A stretch of 64,000 nt of DNA from Posidoniimonas corsicana (GTDB lineage Bacteria; Planctomycetota; Planctomycetia; Pirellulales; Lacipirellulaceae): the NCBI RefSeq assembly GCF_007859765.1, contig NZ_SIHJ01000008.1, positions 1 to 64,000 on the forward strand. The letters are read 5' to 3'. Numbering within the stretch: position 1 is the stretch's first letter; each line of letters starts with the position of its first letter. The notes beneath the pieces were generated by a model. It had not been told where the DNA came from. It was given only the letters and a program-made list of their open reading frames with translations, and did not search any database. Made by a program: the position numbers and the translations under genes. Shown one piece after another: positions 43,131 to 50,487 of the stretch.

Positions 43131-43826
43131 CTACTTCTGGCCGTAGTAAGCGTTCGGGCCGTGTTTGCGGGAGTAGTGCTTCTCGAGGAGGTAGTCGTCT
43201 ACCGGCGGGACGCTGGGCGCCAGCGCGAGGGTGTCGATCGCCATCCCGGCGACCGCCTCGAGCGCGACGGCGTTCTTGACCGACTCGGCGGCATGGGCGC
43301 CCCAGGCAAACGGGGCGTGACTCCCGACCAGGACCCCGGGGACCGCTACCGGGTCGAGGTCCGCGAAACGCTCTATGATAACGTGCCCGGTGTTCCCCTC
43401 GTAGTCGGTATTTATCTCTTCTTCACTAAGCGGCCGGGTCACCGGGATCGGGCCGTAGAAGTGGTCCGCGTGCGTGGTGCCGTAGCACGGGATCTCTCGC
43501 CGGGCCTGGGCGAACGCGGTGCCCTTGGGGCTGTGCGTGTGCGTGATCCCGCCGACCCCTTCAAACGCCTGGTACAGCAGCCGGTGGGTGGCCGTGTCGG
43601 AGGAGGGCTTGAGGTCGCCCTGGACCACCTTGCCGGTCTCGACGCTGACGATCACGCAGTGCTCGGGCCGCAGCTCCGGGTAGGGGACGCCGCTGGGCTT
43701 GATCGCGAAGACGTCGCGGTCGTCGCTCAGGCCGCTGACGTTGCCCCACGTGAGGGTCACCAGTCCGTGCGCCACCAGGTCGAGATTCGCCTGGCAGACG
43801 GCTTCCTGCAGCTGTTCGATAGTCAT
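43131..43826 (-). CDS. araD: L-ribulose-5-phosphate 4-epimerase
   Basis: A 231-residue class II aldolase-fold epimerase converting L-ribulose 5-phosphate to D-xylulose 5-phosphate. Motifs: 'LVTLTWGNVSGLSD', 'IKPSGVPY', 'PSSDTATHRLLYQAF', zinc-binding 'GITHTHSPKGTAFAQARREIPCYGTTHADHFYGPIPVTR' and 'GVLVGSHAPFAWG'. First gene of the arabinose operon, which implies that L-ribulose must be phosphorylated before this step. Starts at ATG 43826, with a weak promoter about 65 bases upstream. Confidence 0.95.
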   Translation of the reverse strand: MTIEQLQEAVCQANLDLVAHGLVTLTWGNVSGLSDDRDVFAIKPSGVPYPELRPEHCVIVSVETGKVVQGDLKPSSDTATHRLLYQAFEGVGGITHTHSPKGTAFAQARREIPCYGTTHADHFYGPIPVTRPLSEEEINTDYEGNTGHVIIERFADLDPVAVPGVLVGSHAPFAWGAHAAESVKNAVALEAVAGMAIDTLALAPSVPPVDDYLLEKHYSRKHGPNAYYGQK

Positions 43827-43888
43827 TTAACGCTGGGGTCGAGGTCGTTGTTGGGCGCCGGGCCCGGGTCGCCCCAGGCTGACCCCTA

Positions 43889-43917
43889 AGAATATCCGAT
43901 AGGCGGGTCGGTTTTAA
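43889..43917 (-). promoter_or_regulatory. Weak candidate sigma-70 promoter of araD
   Basis: On the minus strand TTAAAA (43917-43912) and TATTCT (43894-43889) are 17 bases apart, each four of six to consensus. The araD ATG is about 55 bases downstream of the predicted start. Confidence 0.35.
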
Positions 43918-44002
43918 TCGCCCAAATCGGGCCCGTATTGAGAATCCGCCGCCCGAAAACCGTCCCAAACCGGCGCGGGCAGGTGTGCGGAACTGGCACG
44001 CC

Positions 44003-44073
44003 GCGGCGTGGGCGGACGCCGGTCCACGCCGCGCCGGGCACGCCGCCCGCCGTGACACTTCGTCGCGGCGTGG
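44003..44073. promoter_or_regulatory. Three GCGGCGTGG boxes, possible upstream activator site
   Basis: GCGGCGTGG occurs at 44003-44011, inverted (CCACGCCGC) at 44024-44032, and direct again at 44065-44073. The first two form a 9-base inverted repeat with a 12-base spacer. They lie 120-190 bases upstream of the sigma-54 promoter, the usual distance for bacterial enhancer-binding protein sites. In such GC-rich DNA chance is not excluded. Confidence 0.45.
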
Positions 44074-44190
44074 CCGTCTTCAACCGGCGTTGTCTGTTCG
44101 GGCGTCCGCCGCTCGCCGCCCGAATCGCCGTGGATTCCGCGCGTCGATGTCGGCGCGGCGGGTGAGCCGACCGCCGCACCCGCGGGGCAA

Positions 44191-44205
44191 TGGCACGACG
44201 ATTGC
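44191..44205 (+). promoter_or_regulatory. Sigma-54 (-24/-12) promoter for rrf2 and the cbb3 operon
   Basis: TGGCACGACGATTGC at 44191-44205 matches the sigma-54 consensus TGGCAC-N5-TTGC exactly, with GG and GC 12 bases apart. The predicted start near 44216 gives a leader of about 70 bases before the rrf2 ATG at 44288. Confidence 0.75.
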
Positions 44206-44287
44206 CTAGCACGGCGATTACGGACATCCAGAGTCGGATGCCCGTTTCGAGTCACGTCGCGAAGCACAACGCCGAAAGAGCCCGTCG

Positions 44288-44758
44288 ATGCCAGTTTCCC
44301 AAACCGCCGAGTACGCGTTGAGGGCGGTCACCTGCCTCGCGCAGCACGACACCGCGCAGACAACCCAGAGCATCGCCAAGTGCACCGGGGTGCCGCTCAG
44401 CTACCTGCCGAAGGTGCTGCAGCCGCTGACCCGCGCCGAGATCGTGTCGGCCCAGCGTGGCGTGCGGGGGGGCTACAAGCTGGAACGCGAGTGCGGCGAC
44501 CTGACCGTGCTGGACGTGGTGAACTGCGTCGACCCCGTGCGTCGGCTCGACGCCTGCCCGCCCAACCGCGTCCGCGTCTCCGCCGCTCTGTGCCCGCTGC
44601 ACAAGCTGCTCGACGAGGTCCAGGAGTCGATGCAGACGCGCTTCGCCGAGACCTCCATCAAGCAGCTCGCGTTCACCGCCGACGGCCGGCCCCAACGCTG
44701 TGGCACGCACGGCGTGGGGGACGCGGTCGCCGACCCGCTGCAGACGCCAACGGCCTGA
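44288..44758 (+). CDS. Rrf2-family transcriptional regulator
   Basis: A 156-residue winged-helix regulator of the IscR/NsrR type. The HTH is 'TTQSIAKCTGVPLSYLPKVLQPLTRAEIVSAQRGVRGGYKL'. Cys80, Cys90 and Cys102 lie in the region where IscR and NsrR hold three cluster-ligating cysteines, but the spacing (x9 and x11) differs from their C-x5-C-x5-C. It may sense nitric oxide, oxygen or redox state through a cluster. It is first in the transcript from the sigma-54 promoter, 72 bases before ccoNO, and therefore probably controls the oxidase and its own expression. Confidence 0.85.
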   Translation: MPVSQTAEYALRAVTCLAQHDTAQTTQSIAKCTGVPLSYLPKVLQPLTRAEIVSAQRGVRGGYKLERECGDLTVLDVVNCVDPVRRLDACPPNRVRVSAALCPLHKLLDEVQESMQTRFAETSIKQLAFTADGRPQRCGTHGVGDAVADPLQTPTA

Positions 44759-44830
44759 CCGCAATGCGACTGCGCTGCGGCTCGCCTTTCAAGTACCTCA
44801 GACTCCACCCCTACACAACTCACGCAAGAC

Positions 44831-47197
44831 ATGACGACTACCGATTCCGAGGACGCCGCTCCAGGGCTTGAGCGGTTCAGCTACGACGACGCCATCGTGC
44901 GTATGTTTGTCGCCGCCACGCTGGTGTGGGCCGTCGTGGGGTTCCTGGTGGGCCTGCTGATCGCGGCCGAGCTGCCGATGCCGTGGCTCAATGGCGGCAT
45001 CGAGTGGATCACCTTCGGGCGGCTGCGGCCGCTGCACACCAACGCGGTGATCTTCGCGTTTGCCGGCAACGCGATCTTCGCGGCCATCTACTACAGCACC
45101 CAGCGGCTGTGCAAGGCGCGCATGTTCAGCGACACGCTCAGCCGCCTGCACTTCTGGGGCTGGCAGGCGATAATTGTCAGCGCCGCCCTGACGCTGCCGT
45201 TCGGCATCACCCAGAGCAAGGAGTACGCTGAGCTGGAGTGGCCGATCGACATCGCGATCGCGGTGGTTTGGGCTGGTTTCTTCGGCGTGAACTTCTTTGG
45301 CACGCTTCTCAACCGCCGCGAGCGTCACATGTACGTGGCGCTGTGGTTCTACATCGCCACGATCATCACCGTGGCGGTGCTGCACATCTTCAACAACCTG
45401 GTCGTCCCTGCCGGCTGGTTCAAGAGCTACCCCGTGTACGCCGGCGTGCAGGACGCCATGATGCAGTGGTGGTACGGCCACAACGCGGTGGCGTTCTTCC
45501 TCACCACGCCGTTCCTCGGGCTGATGTACTACTTCCTGCCCAAGGCGGCGGAGCGGCCGGTCTTCTCCTACCGGCTGTCGATCCTGCACTTCTGGTCGCT
45601 GGTGTTCATCTACATCTGGGCCGGCCCTCACCACCTGCACTACACCGCGATCCCGGAGTGGGCGCAGTCGCTGGGCATGCTGTTCAGCCTCATGCTGTGG
45701 ATGCCCAGCTGGGGCGGGATGATCAACGGGCTGTTGACGCTCCGCGGCGCGTGGCACAAGGTGACCACGGACCCGGTGCTCAAATTCTTCGTGGTGGCGA
45801 TCACGTTCTACGGCATGGCCACCTTCGAGGGGCCGATGCTGTCGATCAAGGCGGTCAACTCCCTGAGCCACTACACCGACTGGGGCATCGGGCACGTCCA
45901 CGCCGGGGCGCTCGGCTGGAACGGCTTCATGGCCTTCGGCATGATCTACTGGCTCGCCCCGCGGCTGTTCCAGACCAAGCTGTACAGCCGGGGTCTCGCC
46001 GACCTGCACTTCTACACCGCGACGCTCGGCATCCTGCTGTACGTGGTGTCGATGTACGTGGCCGGCATCACCCAGGGGCTCATGTGGCGCGCCATCACGC
46101 CCGGCGGCCAGCTGCTGTATCCGGAATTCGTCCAGACCACGACCGCCATCCTGCCGATGTACTACATCCGCCTGTTGGGCGGCGGGCTGTACCTGGGCGG
46201 CACGCTGGTGGGCTGCTGGAACGTCTACAAGACCTGGGCCGCCCGGCCCGCGGAGTACGAGGTTACGGTCCACGAGGCACCCGCGCTGCGGGACCTGGAA
46301 TTCACGCCAGAGACCGCGCCCGAGTCGGAGCTCGAGATGGTCACCGACTACGCCAAGAAGCTGGACGTTTGGTCCACGCTGTGGTGGCATCGCGCGTGGG
46401 AGCGTCTGCCGGTGAAGTTCACCGTCATGACCACGCTGGCGGTGGTGCTGGCCTCGGTGCTGGAACTGGTCCCCACGTTTGTGATCCGCTCGAATGTGCC
46501 GACCATCGCGACCGTCAAGCCCTACACCCCGCTGGAGCTGGCGGGGCGCGACATCTACATCAGCGAGGGGTGCTACAACTGCCACTCGCAGATGATCCGG
46601 CCGATGGTCGCCGAGACCAAGCGGTACGGCGAGTTCAGCAAACCGGGCGAGAGCGTGTACGACCACCCGTTCCAGTGGGGTTCGCGCCGCATCGGGCCCG
46701 ACCTGGCTCGCGAGGGTGGCAAGCAGAGCGTCGACTGGCACGTGCGGCACTTTCAAGATCCGGCCGCGCTCAACGACGGGTCGGTGATGCCAGAGTACCC
46801 GTGGCTGATGAAGAAGAAGATCGATTTTGAATCGATCCCGGTCCGCATCGCCGCGATGCAGACCCTCGGCGTGCCCTACGACCAATACCAGGGCGCCGAT
46901 CGCGACCGTTCGGTGGACGACGCCAAGCAGCAGGCTCAGCAGATTGCGGCTGAGTACGTGCAGCAGACCGGCCAGCCCTACCGCACGCCAGACGGAGACC
47001 AAGTCGACCTGGCCGACAAGCGGGTTGTGGCGCTGATCGCCTACCTGCAGCGGCTGGGGACCGACCTATTCGCGGCTCCGGATGCGCCCTCTAGCGGGGG
47101 CGCCGAGCCGCAGCCCGTCGAGGAGGTGGCCAACCAGCCGACCGCGGCGCCGTCCACCGCAATGTCCGAACCACGCACCACGGAGGCCACCCGATGA
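44831..47197 (+). CDS. ccoNO: cbb3-type cytochrome c oxidase, fused CcoN-CcoO subunit
   Basis: A 788-residue fusion. Residues about 15-485 are the haem-copper catalytic subunit CcoN, with histidine ligands in 'RPLHTNAVIFAF', 'WWYGHNAVAFFL', 'GPHHLHYTAIPEWAQ' and 'GHVHAGALGWNGFM'. From about 510 the CcoO part starts with a membrane anchor ('FTVMTTLAVVLASVLELVPTFVI') and one haem c site CYNCH at 581-585, with 'GSRRIGPDLAREGG' and 'MPEYPWL' as expected for CcoO. The C-terminal 40 residues are a Pro/Ala-rich tail. The enzyme reduces oxygen with high affinity in the inner membrane. NO fusion is known from some other phyla. Its TGA overlaps the ATG of ccoQ. Confidence 0.95.
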   Translation: MTTTDSEDAAPGLERFSYDDAIVRMFVAATLVWAVVGFLVGLLIAAELPMPWLNGGIEWITFGRLRPLHTNAVIFAFAGNAIFAAIYYSTQRLCKARMFSDTLSRLHFWGWQAIIVSAALTLPFGITQSKEYAELEWPIDIAIAVVWAGFFGVNFFGTLLNRRERHMYVALWFYIATIITVAVLHIFNNLVVPAGWFKSYPVYAGVQDAMMQWWYGHNAVAFFLTTPFLGLMYYFLPKAAERPVFSYRLSILHFWSLVFIYIWAGPHHLHYTAIPEWAQSLGMLFSLMLWMPSWGGMINGLLTLRGAWHKVTTDPVLKFFVVAITFYGMATFEGPMLSIKAVNSLSHYTDWGIGHVHAGALGWNGFMAFGMIYWLAPRLFQTKLYSRGLADLHFYTATLGILLYVVSMYVAGITQGLMWRAITPGGQLLYPEFVQTTTAILPMYYIRLLGGGLYLGGTLVGCWNVYKTWAARPAEYEVTVHEAPALRDLEFTPETAPESELEMVTDYAKKLDVWSTLWWHRAWERLPVKFTVMTTLAVVLASVLELVPTFVIRSNVPTIATVKPYTPLELAGRDIYISEGCYNCHSQMIRPMVAETKRYGEFSKPGESVYDHPFQWGSRRIGPDLAREGGKQSVDWHVRHFQDPAALNDGSVMPEYPWLMKKKIDFESIPVRIAAMQTLGVPYDQYQGADRDRSVDDAKQQAQQIAAEYVQQTGQPYRTPDGDQVDLADKRVVALIAYLQRLGTDLFAAPDAPSSGGAEPQPVEEVANQPTAAPSTAMSEPRTTEATR

Positions 47198-47349
47198 TCC
47201 TTGCCGCATCACCCGCACTGCTCAGCGTAACCTCCGTGATCGGGATGCTGATCTTCCTGACCGTGTTCCTGGGCGTCGTGTTCTGGGTCGCGACCCGCAG
47301 CCGCCGCCAGGTCAACGACTGGTCGCGGCTCCCCCTCGACGACAAGTAG
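47194..47349 (+). CDS. ccoQ: CcoQ-like small membrane subunit
   Basis: A 51-residue protein starting at an ATG that overlaps the stop of ccoNO (ATGA). It has one transmembrane helix ('VIGMLIFLTVFLGVVFWVATRS') followed by 'RRQVNDWSRLPLDDK'. Position, size and the 'R...P.D' tail match CcoQ/FixQ, which stabilises the cbb3 complex. Translational coupling is likely. Confidence 0.8.
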   Translation: MILAASPALLSVTSVIGMLIFLTVFLGVVFWVATRSRRQVNDWSRLPLDDK

Positions 47350-47387
47350 CCCTCTCCGCACACAACGATTTCTGATTACGAGCAGAC

Positions 47388-47981
47388 ATGTCCTACCAAC
47401 CCAATGACGACTCGGAGACCGACAAACTCTCCGGGCACATGTACGACGGCATCCAGGAGTACGACAACCCAACACCCGGCTGGTGGAACTGGTTGTTCGT
47501 CGCGTCGATCGCCTTCGCGCCGTTCTACCTGCTGGTGTTCCATTCGCCGTACCAAGAAAACACCCTCGCCGCGCAGTACGATCGCGCCTACGCCGACAAC
47601 CTGCGTCTGCAGTTCGGCGAGATCGGCACCCTGGAGCCGGACGCCGACACCATCATCCAGTACATGGACGACCCCAAGTGGATCGCCGTCGGGCAGATCA
47701 CGTTCAAGACGCACTGCGTCACCTGCCACGGCAAGGAGGGTGAGGGCATCTCCGGACCCAACCTGACGGACAACTCCTACCTGCACGTGAAGCAGATCGA
47801 GGACATCGCGAAGGTGGTGCAGGAGGGTGCCAAGGCGGGCGCCATGCCGGCCTGGGGCAACCGGCTGCACCCCAATGAGGTTGTGCTGGTGGCGTCCTAC
47901 GTGGCGTCGCTCCGTGGGACGAACACCGCAGGCGGTAAAGCGCCTGAAGGGAACGAGATTCCTCCCTGGCCCAAGCAGTAG
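47388..47981 (+). CDS. ccoP: cbb3 oxidase subunit CcoP, monohaem form
   Basis: A 197-residue membrane-anchored cytochrome c. The N-terminus has the CcoP segment 'HMYDGIQEYDNPTPGWWNWLF' and one transmembrane helix (about 33-52). Only one haem motif is present, CVTCH at 110-114 with axial Met153 in 'GAMPAWG'. Proteobacterial CcoP is about 300 residues with two haems, so the second cytochrome domain is absent here. It should pass electrons to CcoO. Located between ccoQ and ccoG in the operon. Confidence 0.9.
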   Translation: MSYQPNDDSETDKLSGHMYDGIQEYDNPTPGWWNWLFVASIAFAPFYLLVFHSPYQENTLAAQYDRAYADNLRLQFGEIGTLEPDADTIIQYMDDPKWIAVGQITFKTHCVTCHGKEGEGISGPNLTDNSYLHVKQIEDIAKVVQEGAKAGAMPAWGNRLHPNEVVLVASYVASLRGTNTAGGKAPEGNEIPPWPKQ

Positions 47982-48032
47982 TCCGCCACCGGAGACAGTG
48001 TTCCGCCCGCTGGCCAACTTCCTCACCGCACG

Positions 48033-49457
48033 ATGACCAATCAGCTGCCCGTTTTGGAACCCGAAGACCGCGTGCTGTCGACGCTAGAGAGCGACGGCAG
48101 CCGTCGCTGGCTGTACCCGCGTCTGGCGAAGGGGCGGTTCTGGGCGTGGCGGCGCGTCGTCGCGTACGCGCTCATCGCGCTGTACGCGTTGCTGCCGTTC
48201 ATAGCGATCGGCGGCAAGCCCGCCATCCTGCTCGACCTGCCCAACCGGGAGTTCACCTTCTTCGGGTTCACGTTCCTCCCGACCGACACGGTGTTGCTGG
48301 CGGTGTTCGTGGTCATGCTGTTCCTGGGGATCTTCTTCGTCACGGCGATAGCCGGCCGGGTCTGGTGCGGGTGGGCCTGTCCGCAGACGGTCTACTTGGA
48401 GTTCGTCTTCCGCCCGATCGAACGCTTCTTCTCCGGCCGGGCGGGCAAGGGCGGCGCGCCAGACAGGAAGGTTGCTGGCCCCTGGCGGGCGCTGATGTAC
48501 CTGGCGTACTTCCTGGTTTGCCTGCACCTGGCGAACGTCTTCCTGGCGTACTTTGTCGGCGCCGAGCAGCTCCACCGCTGGATCTGGAGCAGCTCGCCGT
48601 GGAAGCACCCTGGGCCGTTCGCACTAGTCGCGTTCATCACCGCGCTGATGATGTTCGACTTCTGCTACTGGCGCGAGCAGCTCTGCATCATCGGCTGCCC
48701 CTACGGGCGTTTCCAGTCGGTGATGCTGGACCGCTCGTCGGCCATCATCGGGTACGACGAGCGTCGCGGCGAGCCGCGCGGCCGGGGACGCGACCGCGCA
48801 GCGGCGGGCCTGGGCGACTGTGTCGACTGCAGCATGTGCGTGGCGGTGTGCCCCACCGGGATCGACATCCGCGACGGCCTGCAGCTGGAGTGTGTTGGCT
48901 GCGCGCAGTGCATCGACGCCTGCGACGCCGTGATGCAGAAGGTGGGGCTGCCGCAGGGGCTGATCCGCTACAGCTCCCAGTCGGCGCTCGCCGGCCGGCC
49001 CATCAGGGTGCTCCGCCCGCGGGTGGTGGCTTACGCGGCGATCATCTTCCTGCTGGCGGGCGCCTTCGTGACGATGATCGCCACCAAGAGCCCGTTCGAC
49101 GTCGACACGCTCCGCAACGTCGGCCGGCCCTACCGCACCACCGAGTCGGGGCTCAACGAGAACACCTTCCGTCTGATACTCGAGAACCGCACCCACGATC
49201 CCCACACCTACAGCATCGCGGTGGAGGACCCTGCTTCCGTAGAGATCGCGGGCGGCCCCCTGCGGCTGAGCCTCGAGCCGCGGGAACGAATCACCGAGCC
49301 GCTCCGGTTGTTAACCTCACCCTCGGCGTTTCGGCGTGGGGAACTGGCGGTCACGATCCTAGTCACCGATGACGGCGGCAACCGACAGACCCATAGGATG
49401 CGTCTGATTGGCGATGTGGCGCCGCCAACGGCCGCCGACGAAGGAGAATCACCTTGA
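48033..49457 (+). CDS. ccoG: Cytochrome oxidase accessory protein CcoG (FixG/RdxA)
   Basis: A 474-residue membrane protein with about five transmembrane helices in the first 215 residues, including 'RVWCGWACPQTVYLEFVFRPIER', followed by two ferredoxin-type clusters: 'CVDCSMCVAVCPTGIDI' and 'CVGCAQCIDACDAVM'. A further helix (about 330-350) leads to a periplasmic Ig-like domain ('RLILENRTHDPHTYSIAVEDP'). CcoG is a copper-reducing assembly factor for cbb3 oxidases. Its TGA overlaps the TTG start of the next gene. Confidence 0.93.
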   Translation: MTNQLPVLEPEDRVLSTLESDGSRRWLYPRLAKGRFWAWRRVVAYALIALYALLPFIAIGGKPAILLDLPNREFTFFGFTFLPTDTVLLAVFVVMLFLGIFFVTAIAGRVWCGWACPQTVYLEFVFRPIERFFSGRAGKGGAPDRKVAGPWRALMYLAYFLVCLHLANVFLAYFVGAEQLHRWIWSSSPWKHPGPFALVAFITALMMFDFCYWREQLCIIGCPYGRFQSVMLDRSSAIIGYDERRGEPRGRGRDRAAAGLGDCVDCSMCVAVCPTGIDIRDGLQLECVGCAQCIDACDAVMQKVGLPQGLIRYSSQSALAGRPIRVLRPRVVAYAAIIFLLAGAFVTMIATKSPFDVDTLRNVGRPYRTTESGLNENTFRLILENRTHDPHTYSIAVEDPASVEIAGGPLRLSLEPRERITEPLRLLTSPSAFRRGELAVTILVTDDGGNRQTHRMRLIGDVAPPTAADEGESP

Positions 49458-49684
49458 GTCCTACCACCGAACCCACGCTCTGGCAGCGCATCTGCTGGCC
49501 CGTCATTGTCTGCGCACTCTTGGGCGGACACATGTTCCTGATGCTGATCGCGCTGACATTCGCGCTGGCGGCGCCGCCGGAGCCGGTCGGCCCGATGACG
49601 CGCGAAGCCGGGCACGGCGACGCGGCAGAGATACAACTCCCTGCTTCGACCGGGCCAGCGCCAGGTCAACCGACCGCCAACTGA
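49454..49684 (+). CDS. Short FixH/CcoH-like membrane protein
   Basis: A 76-residue protein in the place where ccoH (fixH) usually lies, between ccoG and the copper-transport genes. It has one transmembrane helix ('WPVIVCALLGGHMFLMLIALTFALA') and a short tail, without the periplasmic domain of full-length FixH (about 150 residues). It starts at a TTG overlapping the ccoG stop (TTGA), with AAGGAG 7 bases upstream. Assignment rests mainly on context; it could be a reduced CcoH. Confidence 0.6.
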   Translation: MSPTTEPTLWQRICWPVIVCALLGGHMFLMLIALTFALAAPPEPVGPMTREAGHGDAAEIQLPASTGPAPGQPTAN

Positions 49685-49707
49685 GCCCGCTATCTACCGA
49701 GACTTCC

Positions 49708-50487
49708 ATGATCACGCTCGCCGCCGCCGTTCTGTTCGCCAGCCTGCTGGGGTCGCTCCACTGCGCCGGCATGTGCGGGCCGTTTGTCGCCTTCGCAGTC
49801 AACGACCCCGCTGGCGCGCCGCAGACCCGATTGCAACTGGCCTACCACCTCGGCCGGCTGACCACCTACATGCTGCTGGGCGCCGCCGCGGGGGCGGCGG
49901 GCGCCCTGGTCGACCTGACCTCGACGCTGGCCGGCCTTCAGCCGCTCGCGATGGCCGCGGCGGGCGGCCTGATGATGGTGTTCGGAGGGCTGGAGCTGGC
50001 CCGCGTCGCGGGGCTGAGGATGGGGCATGCGCGGCCACCGCAAGCGATGGTCAGGGCCGTGCAGGCCGGGCAACGTGTCGCGTTCACGATGCCCCCGGTC
50101 CGGCGGGCGTTGACGATCGGGCTGCTCACCACGCTCCTGCCGTGCGGTTGGCTGTACGCGTTCGCGATCACCGCGGCGGGCACGGGGCGGCCCCTCGCCG
50201 GGGCGGCGGTCATGGCGGTGTTCTGGGCCGGCACGCTGCCCGTTCTGATCACGTTGGGCATGGGCGTTCAAGCGGCGATGGGGGCGCTCGGAAAGCGGAT
50301 GCCGGCGGTTTGTGCGATCGCGCTGATTGGGGTCGGCATGTACACGCTCGCCGGCCGCGCCGGGCTCGACCCGGCCACGCTGGCCAACGCAGCGGCGCCC
50401 GCCGGCGCCAACCAAACGCTTGCCCCGAACCCCCATGAGCTTCCCCCTTGCTGCCGTCCAGCGGTGACTCCAGAGGAGCTGCCATGA
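49708..50487 (+). CDS. TauE/SafE-family membrane protein of the cbb3 assembly cluster
   Basis: A 259-residue membrane protein with about six transmembrane helices, starting 'FASLLGSLHCAGMCGPFVAF'. The HCAGMCGP motif and the second cysteine motif 'LLPCGWLYAF' are typical of the sulfite-exporter-like/CcdA-like proteins encoded with cbb3 oxidases, which are believed to handle copper delivery. The frame is open from 49408 but the ATG at 49708 begins the first helix. Its TGA overlaps the ccoI ATG (ATGA). The tail contains 'PHELPPCCRP', a possible metal-binding cysteine pair. Confidence 0.82.
   Translation: MITLAAAVLFASLLGSLHCAGMCGPFVAFAVNDPAGAPQTRLQLAYHLGRLTTYMLLGAAAGAAGALVDLTSTLAGLQPLAMAAAGGLMMVFGGLELARVAGLRMGHARPPQAMVRAVQAGQRVAFTMPPVRRALTIGLLTTLLPCGWLYAFAITAAGTGRPLAGAAVMAVFWAGTLPVLITLGMGVQAAMGALGKRMPAVCAIALIGVGMYTLAGRAGLDPATLANAAAPAGANQTLAPNPHELPPCCRPAVTPEELP

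Larger units (their letters stand above)
43827..44287. other. Divergent regulatory region between araD and the Rrf2/cbb3 operon
   Basis: No gene in these 461 bases. Features seen are a weak sigma-70-like promoter toward araD (43889-43917), three GCGGCGTGG boxes (44003-44073) and a strong sigma-54 type promoter toward rrf2 (44191-44205). Confidence 0.6.

Noticed and set aside
44798-47002. Minus-strand open frame of 734 codons opposite ccoNO
   Set aside because: Histidine- and arginine-rich shadow frame caused by high GC; the opposite strand encodes an unmistakable oxidase.
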